Of a stretch of 64,000 nt of DNA, positions 8,889 to 17,970 are shown piece by piece. Each line of letters starts with the position of its first letter. The stretch's first letter is position 1. The position numbers and the translations under genes were made by a program. The DNA comes from JAAYAE01 sp963678395 (GTDB taxonomy: Bacteria; Bacillota; Negativicutes; Acidaminococcales; Acidaminococcaceae), in assembly GCA_963678395.1 (NCBI GenBank), contig OY782827.1, forward strand, positions 372,001 through 436,000, written 5' to 3'. Below the pieces are notes generated by a model, which was not told where the DNA came from, did no database searches, and saw only the letters and a list, made by a program, of their open reading frames with translations.

Positions 8889-10079
8889 ATGAAAACGCTT
8901 CTACTTTTGTTTTTTGGCGTTGGGCATATTGATAATGCGGCAGGCACAGAGAAAGTATTTGTTAACATGGCTAATGCCTTTGCGCAAAAAGGCTATAGGG
9001 TTATTGCTATATATAATGATAATCAGGGTAAAAAACCTTTCTACGAAGTTGATGAAAAAGTAGAGCTTATAAATCTTGAAATGGGGAAAATATTACTACC
9101 TATTAGTACAAAAATATTGCGTGAAGTATATAGACTATTCAAATTGAAGATTACCAATCCTGCAGATATTTATAAGGCAGATGTGTTTGCTACAAAAATA
9201 GAAAATATAATAAAAGACAGTGAAATTTACAGTGTGGTTTGTTTTGAATACAATAGCGTCGTCGTAGCAAATAAGTTAGGAATAACGCCACGTATAGCCA
9301 TGGTACATAATTGCATAGATGAATTAATTAAACCATTAACGAAAAAAGAATTGGAACAGGCAAATAAAATGACGGTTTATCAGGTGCTAATGCCAAGTTT
9401 TGTGAAAGAGGCTCAAAAATACTTTTCTACGGAAATAGTTTATATTCCCAATGCGATTGAAAAGGTTACTGTGGTTAGACCGGAAAAGCAGATATTACAT
9501 GGAGATAAATATACGATTATTTGTGTAGGAAGGCTGGAATCGAAACAAAAACGCCAACATATTTTATTGCAGGCATTTGCTTTACTTGTTGAGAAATATC
9601 CACAATGGGAGGTGGATATTTATGGGTTTGAGCAAAACCTTGCTTACAAGGAAGAATTATTGCGTATGATAAGTAATTACAAGCTGGAAAAGCAAGTCCA
9701 TATTAAGGGTGTAACGGATAAAGTATTGGAAAAAATGTGCCAAGCCGATATTTTAGCTATGCCTTCTGCTTATGAAGGCTTTTCCATGGTTTTAGGAGAG
9801 GCTATGAGTGTAGGGCTGCCAGCTGTGGGATTTGCGAATGCTCCTTCGGTAAACGAATTAATAGTGAATAATGTAAGTGGTATTTTGTGCAAAGATACCA
9901 TTAAGGATTACGCTGCAGGATTAGAAAAACTTATGTGTAATGATAAATTGCGCGGTGAATTGGGGGCTAACGCGTCTTTAGCGGTGCAAGAATATTCAGA
10001 CGAGAAAGTATGGAATAAATGGGAGAAATTATTTAACCGGTTGCACGAGCAGGAAAAATATGAAGGAGAGAGTAAATGA
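8889..10079 (+). CDS. GT4-family glycosyltransferase
   Basis: 396-residue GT-B retaining glycosyltransferase (family 4), cytosolic or membrane-associated, adding a sugar to a lipid-linked polysaccharide. N-terminal acceptor domain begins with GVGHIDNAAGTEKVF, a Gly-rich loop. The C-terminal donor domain shows VGRLESKQKRQHILLQAF and the E-x7-E motif in YEGFSMVLGEAMSVGLPAV. It is preceded by ATGGAGATG and ends in ATGA overlapping the next gene by four bases, indicating translational coupling. Intact. The sugar and linkage cannot be read from sequence. Confidence 0.9.
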   Translation: MKTLLLLFFGVGHIDNAAGTEKVFVNMANAFAQKGYRVIAIYNDNQGKKPFYEVDEKVELINLEMGKILLPISTKILREVYRLFKLKITNPADIYKADVFATKIENIIKDSEIYSVVCFEYNSVVVANKLGITPRIAMVHNCIDELIKPLTKKELEQANKMTVYQVLMPSFVKEAQKYFSTEIVYIPNAIEKVTVVRPEKQILHGDKYTIICVGRLESKQKRQHILLQAFALLVEKYPQWEVDIYGFEQNLAYKEELLRMISNYKLEKQVHIKGVTDKVLEKMCQADILAMPSAYEGFSMVLGEAMSVGLPAVGFANAPSVNELIVNNVSGILCKDTIKDYAAGLEKLMCNDKLRGELGANASLAVQEYSDEKVWNKWEKLFNRLHEQEKYEGESK

Positions 10080-11069
10080 AACTTAGTATAATCGTGCCTG
10101 TTTATAATGTTGAACCTTATCTTGCACAATGTTTGGAGTCTATTGCCTCCCAAAGATATAAGGATTTTGAGTGCATACTAGTAGATGATGGAGCTACAGA
10201 CGGCAGCAGAAAAATATGTGAGACTTATGTACATAGAGACAAGCGTTTTATGCTTTTATTGCAACCTAATAAAGGACTTAGTTTTGCACGAGAGCTTGCT
10301 TTGCAACAGGCTAAAGGAGAATATACAGGCTTTGTAGATGCAGATGACTATATAGCTAGAGATATGTGCTATTTTCTTATGAAAACCGCAATAAATAATG
10401 ATGCCGATGTGGTAAAATGATGCCGATGTGGTAATTTGTGATTGGGTGCGTATTGGAGAAAATTTTACAGAAGAAAAAAGACAATATGAAGTTGACACTA
10501 GGCTTCCAAAAGATTTAGCATTGCAAGATTTGGCAGCAGATCATATAAAAAGCTATGTGTGGAACAAAATTTTCAAACGTAGTATTTTGGGAAATTCTCT
10601 ATCTTTATTAAAAACTAGAATGATGGAAGACTATGCTTGTATGCATTATATTTTTGCCAAAGCAAATAACTTTCACTATATAGCAAAAAGCTTATATTAT
10701 TATCGGTATAGACCTGATAGCATTATGGAGTCTGCCAATATTTTGCAAAGACTACAAGGCTATATAATAGCACAGTCTAGGCATGATTTTTATCAGAGTA
10801 ATTATCCCAAAATGTTATTGGCAAGTAAACTAGGGCTTTTTCCTCATGCTTGGGTATTATGTAAGAACTATGCCTGCCCGCAAGAGAAAGAGGCAAGAAA
10901 AATATATTTAAATGCGGATTATTTCATTAAGTCTTTTTTTAAAGATTACATAGTTTGCAAAAAAGTTGGCAAAAAAGAATGTTTATCTCTCTGGTTGTAT
11001 GTGCATTTTACGAGAACAGTTCGCTTTTGGAAGACCATAAAAGCCAGAAAAATTAAAATCATAAGTTAA
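10076..11069 (+). pseudogene. GT2-family glycosyltransferase broken by a 19-bp tandem duplication
   Basis: GT-A family 2 transferase. The N-terminal frame (10076-10420) has LSIIVPVYNVEPYLAQCLES, LVDDGATDGS and the DxD-type VDADDYI. The rest continues in another frame from about 10428. At 10397-10433 an 18-base unit is repeated with a one-base spacer (19-bp period). Taking one copy out restores INNDADVVICDWVRIGE and one uninterrupted frame to 11069 of 324 residues. The duplication is therefore the only lesion. As read the protein stops after 114 residues, before the acceptor half. Confidence 0.85.
10397..10433 (+). repeat. Tandem duplication, 19-bp period, gene-breaking
   Basis: AATGATGCCGATGTGGTA occurs at 10397-10414 and again at 10416-10433 with one A between. 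19 is not a multiple of three, hence the frameshift. Confidence 0.95.
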
Positions 11070-11323
11070 ATTTAGAGCATATGGAGAAAAATATGAAACT
11101 AAGCATAATACAATGCTAGATTTAAGCAAGGTGGAGGAAAAATACAGGATTTGATAGTGCGGTATTAATTGCAACTAAAGTTTTGGCATTAAATTATATA
11201 TGGCAGCAGCCCATATGCAGCAGTTTGTGCTATAATGCATATCTAGTTTAGTATAAATAGCTAGTAACTTTCGCAGAGGCATTTATAGTGCTATAATAAA
11301 ACAAATGTTTATAAGGAGAGAAT
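11070..11323 (+). other. Intergenic region with a vestigial glycosyltransferase start
   Basis: At 11082-11118 a GGAGAAA site is followed by ATG AAA CTA AGC ATA ATA, i.e. MKLSII, the same opening as the GT2 gene at 10076, then a stop two codons later. It looks like the leftover 5' end of a deleted GT2 gene. The remaining 200 bases have no recognisable coding content. The 11324 gene has AAGGAGAG just upstream. Confidence 0.5.
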
Positions 11324-12079
11324 ATGACCACACTAGCTGTTTTAATTTTAACGAAAAACGAAGAAAAAAATATAGTGGAAGTTGTTAATAATGCCCGAAA
11401 GTGTGCTGATGAAGTGCTGGTTATTGATTCAGGAAGCACTGATGCTACCGTTCAATTGGCAACAGATAACGGTGCAAAAGCTGTCTATAGGGAGTGGGAT
11501 CATGATTTTGCTGCGCAACGCAATTTTGGTTTGACGCAAACTAATGCGCAATGGGTTTTATACTTAGATGCAGATGAAAGGCTTAATGCAGAATTGATTC
11601 TTGCCATCAAGCAGGTTGTCCTATCTAAGGTAAAGCAACAGTATGCTCTTGTACGTAAATCAATCGCTTTTGGACAAAAATTTGCGTATGGTGTTTTAAA
11701 ACCTGACAAGGTAGCACGACTGTTCCCACGCGATACAGTAAACTGGGTAAATAAAGTTCATGAAAGGCCAGTATGCAATTTACCACTAGTAACACTACCA
11801 GGGCATATTGAACATTACACCTATGAAAGCTGGGCACAGTGGACAGAGAAATTTAATCAATATACCACTATCTGGGCTAATAATGCCTATATACAGGGGA
11901 AAAGAACGTACCTGCCGATAGCATATGTTCACGCTATTATGGGCTTTATGCAAATGGCTATATTAAAATTAGGGGTCTTAGACGGTTGGTTGGGCTTAGC
12001 TCTTTGTTGTAACCATTTTTCTTATACATTATTAAAGTATTTAAAATTATATGAACTTCAACACAATAAGGCACAGTAA
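11324..12079 (+). CDS. GT2 glycosyltransferase, WaaE/KdtX-like
   Basis: 251-residue GT-A transferase of the small family that adds glucose or heptose-region sugars to LPS inner core in Gram-negatives. Seen: LAVLILTKNEEKNI, VLVIDSGSTDATVQLA, the FAAQRNFGL block, and YLDADERLNAEL carrying the metal-binding DxD. The later RLFPRDTVNWVNKVHE segment is typical of this subfamily. Intact, own AAGGAGAG ribosome-binding site. This is one of the clues that the host has an LPS-type outer membrane. Confidence 0.85.
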   Translation: MTTLAVLILTKNEEKNIVEVVNNARKCADEVLVIDSGSTDATVQLATDNGAKAVYREWDHDFAAQRNFGLTQTNAQWVLYLDADERLNAELILAIKQVVLSKVKQQYALVRKSIAFGQKFAYGVLKPDKVARLFPRDTVNWVNKVHERPVCNLPLVTLPGHIEHYTYESWAQWTEKFNQYTTIWANNAYIQGKRTYLPIAYVHAIMGFMQMAILKLGVLDGWLGLALCCNHFSYTLLKYLKLYELQHNKAQ

Positions 12080-12096
12080 CGTTTTAGGGGGTACTG

Positions 12097-12999
12097 ATGT
12101 TTTTCGCAAAAATCATTGCGGGTAGTTATAGCTTTTTCTGGCGTTGCAGGTACGGCATAAGGAGATCTTTCAAAAAAATCAATGGCAATGTGCGCGGTTT
12201 GAATATAGAGCCAAGAGAAAGGCTAAGTATTGTTTCCTTAACCTCTATTCCCAGTCGCATACATGCGGTACAATTTGTTATAGATGTATTACTTAATCAA
12301 ACTATGCCACCGGACAAAATTATTCTTTATTTAAAAAGGGAAGAATTTGCTGGAAAGCAATTTCCTCATGAACTTATCCTGCAACAAGAACTTGGTTTAG
12401 AGATAGTTTATTGTGATAATTTAAAATCACATAAAAAATACTTCTATGCTATGCAGTCTTACCCTGAGGATATAGTGATAACGGTGGATGATGATCTTAA
12501 ATATACCGTTGATTTAGTGGAAAAACTATATACATCATATTTAGCTCACAATCATGCAGTTTCAGCTATGCGGGCACGTACTATTACTTTTGACGACAAT
12601 AATAATTTAAAACCATATACTGATTGGCCATTGATAAATGATAAGAACTGGGTAGGAAAAGAATCTATGTTGCTTTTAGCTACTACAGGGGCAGGAACTC
12701 TTTTCCCACCACATTGTTTGCATAGGGAAACTTTTAATAAAGCAAATTTGCAAGAAAATTGTTTGGAGGCCGATGATTTGTGGCTCAAAGTAATGGAAGT
12801 TATGCAGAGAACACCTGTAGTATTGGTAACACATAAATTTAAGTTAGTGACACTTAAAGGTACTCAAGAAAACACACTGTTTATGAAAAACAAATCAGGC
12901 AATAATGATAAACAAATGCAGAGAATCCTTGCCATATATAACAATTATCCTAATTCAACAAAAACAGTTCTCGATATAATAAGAAAAGGTATAAGCTAA
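12097..12999 (+). CDS. Putative GT-A glycosyltransferase
   Basis: 300 residues. A basic N-terminus (RCRYGIRRSFKK) precedes SIVSLTSIPSRIHAVQFVID and LLNQTMPPDKIILYL, the start of a GT-A-like nucleotide-sugar fold seen in polysaccharide-cluster hypothetical transferases. VITVDDDLKY supplies the acidic DDD metal site, and CLEADDLWLKVMEV is a likely catalytic acid region. Start after AGGGGG. It follows the WaaE-like gene by 17 bases and is probably co-transcribed. Family call is moderate; substrate unknown. Confidence 0.7.
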   Translation: MFFAKIIAGSYSFFWRCRYGIRRSFKKINGNVRGLNIEPRERLSIVSLTSIPSRIHAVQFVIDVLLNQTMPPDKIILYLKREEFAGKQFPHELILQQELGLEIVYCDNLKSHKKYFYAMQSYPEDIVITVDDDLKYTVDLVEKLYTSYLAHNHAVSAMRARTITFDDNNNLKPYTDWPLINDKNWVGKESMLLLATTGAGTLFPPHCLHRETFNKANLQENCLEADDLWLKVMEVMQRTPVVLVTHKFKLVTLKGTQENTLFMKNKSGNNDKQMQRILAIYNNYPNSTKTVLDIIRKGIS

Positions 13000-13122
13000 T
13001 GAAAGAACTTTTTAAGTAGGAAAGAATGTGTTATAATTCAAAAGTATTGTAGAGATTTTCATGCATACTTTCCAATTCAAGCTTTTAAAACTTACAAATT
13101 TCGGGAAATGGAGTAGCAAAAT

Positions 13123-14256
13123 ATGCGCATTGCAATTTTGGAAACAGTAAAGACACAAGCTGGATTTGAGTTGGAATTTGATAAAATAATTATTGACGAA
13201 CTAAAGAAACAAGGACATGACCCAGTACTTTTTTTACCTGAAAATAGTACTTTAGAAGCAGATTTTGATATTCCAATTGAATATATGATCGGAGGTTCAC
13301 TTGTTAATTATGAAAAGATAGGAAGACTGACAAAATATTGGCGCCTGATACAACGAGAATTTCGCAGAATAAAATGGTTTAATGCAGCTTACGCTAGAGC
13401 AAAAAACGGTGAAGTTGATGCTATTCTTCTGACTACGGCTACCTATCGTTATCTGCGCTCTTTGCGTAAAAGCAAGCTTACAAATTCTCCTGTACCTGTA
13501 ATTTTCGTTTTTTTGGGTGTAACTCCTAGGGAAAAATCTCGTTTTTTACACGAGGTACAGGAATGTGCTAAATTCGAAAATATAAAATTAAAAATAACTT
13601 CATTAAGGAATGATTTTCTTGATGTGCCTACCGGTAATTTAACAATTATTGCACCACCTGTTGTAGCTCCAGCTGTTCTTCCTGTTAAAGCTGACCAAAA
13701 AGGTAACGGACCTATAAAAATAGGTTTTTTTGGTCATTACCGCAAGGGTGAAAAAGACATAGAGGGAATTTTGTGCGCCTTTGTTAAAGCTAAACTAGGT
13801 GAAAAAGCCCATCTAATAGTCCAAGCAGCGCCTACAAGGGAAGAGGACGCAGTCGATTTAAATAAAATATTGCATAAATATGCTAAGGAGCCCAATATTT
13901 CCTTTATAAAAGGCAAATTAACGGGAGATAATTGGTATACAACCTTGCAAAGCGTAGACGTTATTTTTTTGCCATATACTGCCCAGCGTTATCTTTATAA
14001 CTGGAGTGCAGTATATTTTACTGCTATAGGATTTCACAAACCAGTGTTGGTGACACCTATATTAAACCCAGAGGTACTGGCTAATTATGACATAGGTATG
14101 GAAGTGGATTTACGGGATATGAAGATTTTCGGGCAACAACTCAAAGAGTTTGTTTATAATTATCAGAAAAAATTGCCTGCTTATGAACGCGAGCTAAAAA
14201 GAGCAAACAAAGATTTTGGTCATGCAGAATTTATTAGGCAGTTGTTAGGGAGATAA
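13123..14256 (+). CDS. GT-B-like glycosyltransferase, full-length paralogue of the 6857 gene
   Basis: 377 residues. The N-terminal half opens MRIAILETVKTQAGFELEFD and holds TATYRYLRSLRKSKL; the C-terminal half starts IKIGFFGHYRKGEKDIEG, then LIVQAAPTREEDAVDL, FIKGKLTGDNWYTTLQSVDV, FLPYTAQRYLYNWSA and AIGFHKPVLVT. This is the order expected of a GT4-like donor domain, though the usual E-x7-E motif is not obvious. It appears to be the intact ancestor form of the shortened copy 6.3 kb upstream. A GGAG site lies at 13110-13113, 9 bases before the start. Confidence 0.75.
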   Translation: MRIAILETVKTQAGFELEFDKIIIDELKKQGHDPVLFLPENSTLEADFDIPIEYMIGGSLVNYEKIGRLTKYWRLIQREFRRIKWFNAAYARAKNGEVDAILLTTATYRYLRSLRKSKLTNSPVPVIFVFLGVTPREKSRFLHEVQECAKFENIKLKITSLRNDFLDVPTGNLTIIAPPVVAPAVLPVKADQKGNGPIKIGFFGHYRKGEKDIEGILCAFVKAKLGEKAHLIVQAAPTREEDAVDLNKILHKYAKEPNISFIKGKLTGDNWYTTLQSVDVIFLPYTAQRYLYNWSAVYFTAIGFHKPVLVTPILNPEVLANYDIGMEVDLRDMKIFGQQLKEFVYNYQKKLPAYERELKRANKDFGHAEFIRQLLGR

Positions 14257-14263
14257 AATAAGT

Positions 14264-15232
14264 ATGATTAATAATGAGCCACTAGTTAGTGTGATTATGC
14301 CAATCTATAATGGCGAAAAATGGCTATTAACTTCTTTAAAAAGTTTAGTTGCTCAGACCTTTAAAAATTTTGAAATATTGCTTATTGATGATGGGTCTAC
14401 TGATGTTAGCAAAAAAAATTGCCAAAGTTTTGTGGAAAAAAATACTCATGCCCACTACTTTTATAAGAAGAATGGCGGAGTTAGTTCTGCAAAAAATTTA
14501 GGCCTTGAAAATGCTAAAGGCCAGTTTATTTATTTTTTTGACTGTGATGATGTAATTGCCCCTGATGCTTTGGAGTTTCTTGTTAATTTGCAGCAAGATA
14601 CAGCGGCAGATATTGTTTCCTGTTCTTGCCTCGAGGTTAATAAACAGGCCATTCCTTATACATTTAAGTCATGTAATAATGTAAAGATGATAATTGCTAC
14701 AAGTGATAAATGGGAATATAGAGATATTTTTATGGGGGCACTTATGTGCAAATTGTTTTCCCAAAAGACAATTGGTAAAATTCGCTTTTCTGAGCAGATT
14801 GCATATTCAGAAGATGACCTTTTTTTAACAGAAGCATTTATTAAGGCAAAAAAAATAGCGTATTGCCCATTAGTTAAGACTTTTTATCATATTCATGGAG
14901 AAAGCGCAACACATAGGGTGCAGCCATATAGTTTTTTTCAAGGTTTTGTTTTGGCTAAATTTCTTATAACAGAAAAAATATACGCTGCGACCAATAATGC
15001 GAATGTTCGTGCTTCGGTTTACCGAGATTATTGTACTAGCATATTTGCTTTATTTCGTTGTGCAGTGCGTGATGGTGATAAAAAACAATATGAACAATTG
15101 CAACAAAAATATGCTAAATTGTTAGAGAAATTTTTAGTTGAAGGGAAAATTTCTATGGGAAAAAAATGGGAATATAAAACGTACATTAAATCTTATATTG
15201 TAGCAAGATTAATACATGCTAGAAAAATTTAA
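14264..15232 (+). CDS. GT2-family glycosyltransferase
   Basis: 322-residue family 2 GT-A enzyme: PLVSVIMPIYNGEKWLLTSL, LLIDDGSTDVS, GGVSSAKNLGLENAKG and the metal-binding FDCDDVI near residue 90. The mid-region FSEQIAYSEDDLFLTEAF gives the catalytic-base ED motif common in capsular GT2 enzymes. It starts 7 bases after the upstream transferase gene, so it is in the same unit. Intact. Sugar not predictable. Confidence 0.88.
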   Translation: MINNEPLVSVIMPIYNGEKWLLTSLKSLVAQTFKNFEILLIDDGSTDVSKKNCQSFVEKNTHAHYFYKKNGGVSSAKNLGLENAKGQFIYFFDCDDVIAPDALEFLVNLQQDTAADIVSCSCLEVNKQAIPYTFKSCNNVKMIIATSDKWEYRDIFMGALMCKLFSQKTIGKIRFSEQIAYSEDDLFLTEAFIKAKKIAYCPLVKTFYHIHGESATHRVQPYSFFQGFVLAKFLITEKIYAATNNANVRASVYRDYCTSIFALFRCAVRDGDKKQYEQLQQKYAKLLEKFLVEGKISMGKKWEYKTYIKSYIVARLIHARKI

Positions 15233-15254
15233 AATAATGGGGTACGTAAATATA

Positions 15255-16437
15255 GTGAGCATTGCAGATAAAGAACCAATATTAAAAACAAAAATACATA
15301 TGTTACTCTTAATGCCTGTTTTTTATTAATATTAGGTTGTGTACTGAGCATGAGCATTTTACTTGTGCTGGCAGTATTGTTACGTATTTTTCTTTGTTGG
15401 AAATATAAGCTAAGCTACAGCAAGCTTATTTTTAAAAGCAAATTATTAAAAAAATCCATAATTTTTATGTTTATATATTTGTTGCTTTTACTGGTACCGA
15501 CTATTATTATGCATGGTGACGTGGGAGAAATAGGACACTATGCTGAACGCATGTTGCCTTTCTTTTTACTATTTTTTGTAGCAGATGAGGAAACAGATAT
15601 TGGGGGTATGGTTTGGGCTGGTATCAGCTGTTCATTACTTGCTATAAGCATAAGTGCCCTGCCATATGCTTTTCCAGGACAGTTGCCGTTGCAGGGTACT
15701 TTTAGTTGGCATAATACTCTTGGTGGAACATTTGGATGAAGAATCGCAAAATAGTAATTTTTGGGTTAACGTTGGCGACAACAGCTTTTATTCTTATGGT
15801 TTTAACGGAGTCACGTGGCGCGTTATTGGCGTGTTTGGCTTCCTTGGGTGTATTTTTAGGGGGAATTGCCCTGAAATGCAAATGGGAGATCAAAAAAATA
15901 TGTAGCTATAGCATTATTACGTTTATATTATTGGGTTTATTCGTTTTTTTAACTACTTTTATGGGTTTAAATTTAAACCGAAACATTGCTAAAGATGGTA
16001 GAGTAGCAATATTTGAATCAAGTTGGCACATGTTTATTGATCATCCACTATTAGGTATTGGTGTAGGCAATTGGAGAGAGGAATATGATAACGTCTATGG
16101 CGTAAACAATATTGAAAAGCATATAGATTCTCCACACAATATTTTTTTGCAGGAGCTCAATGAGGCGGGGATTATTGGTCTAAGTGGATTTTTGGCTTTG
16201 CTAGGGTTCCAATATTATTTCTTATTAAAAACCGCTCGTGCAGATATAAATTCAGGAACGCCTAAATTGCAATGGCCTTTTGCCATATTGCTCACTTACA
16301 CTGTGGTTTTAGTTCATGGACAAGTAGATTATATATTTTTTCAAAGAAGTTATCAGATGATTTACTGGCTATTGTGGGGTATATATGTCTGGGATTCGGT
16401 TTATAAAAAGACGCTTAATGAAAGAAATTTCGGCTAA
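15255..16437 (+). pseudogene. O-antigen ligase/polymerase-type membrane protein, at least two lesions
   Basis: Polytopic membrane protein of the Wzy_C/WaaL type that would polymerise or ligate O-polysaccharide in the periplasmic leaflet. Reading starts with GTG at 15255 (SIADKEPILKTKIHMLLL); adding one A near 15313 joins this to NACFLLILGCVLSMSILLVL. A second break lies at 15736-15740, where GTFSWHNTLGGTFG* abuts MKNRKIVIFGLTL in another frame; some residues are probably missing there. The C-terminal part keeps ESRGALLA and the ligase-like loop GIGVGNWREEYDNVYG ... DSPHNIFLQELNEAGIIG, so the family is recognisable. Several hydrophobic helices are intact in each fragment, but no single product is possible as read. 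Confidence 0.75.
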
Positions 16438-16441
16438 ATTT

Positions 16442-16470
16442 AAAGACTTCCAAATTTGGGGGTCTTTTTT
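16442..16470 (+). terminator. Terminator ending the polysaccharide unit
   Basis: AAAGACTTCC, six-base AT loop, GGGGGTCTTT, then T residues. It separates the broken ligase gene from rfbA. Confidence 0.7.
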
Positions 16471-16502
16471 GTGTTAAAATACCATAAAAGGAGTGTGTTA
16501 TT

Positions 16503-17381
16503 GTGAAAGGAATTATTTTAGCAGGGGGATCGGGCACGCGGTTGTATCCTTTAACTATTGTGACTTCTAAGCAATTATTGCCTATTTATGATAAACCAAT
16601 GATATATTACCCCTTATCAATACTAATGATAGCAGGAATCGTAGATATTTTAATTATATCCACGCCTCAAGATTTGCCGAATTTCAAAAAGCTATTGGAA
16701 GACGGCTCCCGGTATGGAATTCACATTAGCTATAAAGTGCAATTATCACCTGATGGGTTAGCACAAGCGTTTATTTTGGGGGAAGAGTTTATTGCTGGAG
16801 ACTGCTGCGCCATGATATTAGGTGATAACATTTTTTACGGTGCCGGGCTGACGGAACATTTGAAGACGGCAGCAGCAAATACTACAGGTGCTACAGTGTT
16901 TGGCTACTATGTAGAAGATCCTCAGCGTTTTGGCGTAGTTGAATTCAATAATGATGGTAAAGCGGTCACCCTTGAAGAAAAGCCTATTCAACCAAAAAGC
17001 AACTATGCTGTTACAGGTTTGTATTTTTATGATAACAAAGTCTGTGAATATGCAAAAACACTTAAACCATCAACAAGAGGCGAATTGGAAATAACGGATT
17101 TAAATAAAATATATCTCGCAAAGGGAAATTTGAATGTAGTTACTCTAGGTCGGGGCTATGCTTGGTTGGATACAGGAACTATTGACTCCCTAAGTGCAGC
17201 CTCTGAGTTCGTTCGCGTAGTTCAAGATAGAGCAGGGATTGAAGTAGCCGCTTTAGAAGAAATATCATACCTTAATGGCTGGATTACAAAAGAGCAACTT
17301 TTAGCAAGTACTAAACTTTATGTAAAATCACCATATGGCCTGCATCTCAAAAAAGTAGCGGCAGGAAAGTACAAATATTAA
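16503..17381 (+). CDS. rfbA: Glucose-1-phosphate thymidylyltransferase
   Basis: First step of dTDP-L-rhamnose synthesis: dTTP + glucose 1-phosphate to dTDP-glucose. 292 residues, the usual length. Signature GGSGTRLYPLT near residue 8, YDKPMIYYPLS, the GDNIFYG metal/nucleotide segment and EEKPIQPKSNYAVTGLYFYD are all present. GTG start preceded by AAAGGAGTG. The stop codon is already inside the first hairpin of the inserted element that follows, so the gene may have had its immediate 3' flank replaced. Intact. Confidence 0.97.
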   Translation: MKGIILAGGSGTRLYPLTIVTSKQLLPIYDKPMIYYPLSILMIAGIVDILIISTPQDLPNFKKLLEDGSRYGIHISYKVQLSPDGLAQAFILGEEFIAGDCCAMILGDNIFYGAGLTEHLKTAAANTTGATVFGYYVEDPQRFGVVEFNNDGKAVTLEEKPIQPKSNYAVTGLYFYDNKVCEYAKTLKPSTRGELEITDLNKIYLAKGNLNVVTLGRGYAWLDTGTIDSLSAASEFVRVVQDRAGIEVAALEEISYLNGWITKEQLLASTKLYVKSPYGLHLKKVAAGKYKY

Positions 17382-17540
17382 TTGCACAGAGTGCAATTAA
17401 TAAGTGAAGTGAAACTTCATGTGCAGCATCGATTTCATCGAAGTGCAGTTTTTGCTTCGCAAAGTGCAGTTGCTCCTATGGAGCGTGCAGTATTGAAAGC
17501 TAAGCTTTCAATGTTATTGAAAGTTTTTGTGCCAAAAACT
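17380..17540 (+). repeat. Left arm: seven short hairpins with GTGCAG spacers
   Basis: Hairpins (stem / loop): AATTGCAC/AGA 17380-17398; TGAAGT/GAA 17405-17419; TCGAT/TTC 17429-17441; TTTGC/TTC 17451-17463; GCTCC/TAT 17472-17484; ATTGAAAGC/TAA 17492-17512; AGTTTTTG/TGC 17522-17540. All stems are perfectly paired and all loops are three bases. GTGCAG lies at 17421, 17443, 17464 and 17485. Confidence 0.9.
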
Positions 17541-17578
17541 AACGAACTAATAATTGCAGAAAAGGACGAGGAAAACAC

Positions 17579-17964
17579 ATGACACAAAAACTACTAGAAG
17601 AATTATCTGAGGATTTAGCTGTTGATGTCTATAAAATTGCTAAACAATTGCAAACGAACAAAGAATTCATAATATCTAATCAAGTTATAAGAAGCGCAAC
17701 TTCAGTCGGTGCTAATATTAGTGAAGCGCAATTTGCACAAAGTAGAGCGGATTTCATAACAAAATTGAGAATTGCTCTCAAAGAAGCAAATGAAACAAGA
17801 TATTGAGAATTGCTCTCAAAGAAGCAAATGAAACAAGATATTGGCTAAGAGTTTTGTTTAGAACTGAAAATATAGCACATGAAGTCTTTGAAAATTTGTC
17901 AAAAAGATGTACAAACATTATTGTTAAATTAGTATTTTCAATAAAAACAGCAACTAAAAAATAA
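17579..17964 (+). pseudogene. Four-helix-bundle (S23/Avd-like) protein broken by a 38-bp tandem duplication
   Basis: The product opens LLEELSEDLAVDVYKIAKQL and has the family signature SNQVIRSATSVGANISEAQF then ALKEANETRYWLR. As read it stops at 17806 after 75 residues because a 38-base unit is duplicated (17765-17802 and 17803-17840). Removing one copy gives a single frame to the TAA at 17962-17964, 115 residues, the normal family length. Small, basic C-terminus (SIKTATKK), no membrane segment. A GGACGAGG site precedes the ATG. It is the only gene within the hairpin-array element. Function of free-standing copies is unknown; RNA or nucleoprotein binding is a guess from Avd and the rRNA-associated relatives. 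Confidence 0.85.
17765..17840 (+). repeat. Perfect tandem duplication of 38 bp
   Basis: Two identical, abutting 38-base copies inside the four-helix-bundle gene; the unit begins TTGAGAATTGCTCTCAAAGA. A further TTG after copy two repeats the unit's first three bases. 38 is not a multiple of three, so it frameshifts the gene. Confidence 0.97.
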
Positions 17965-17970
17965 ATTCTA

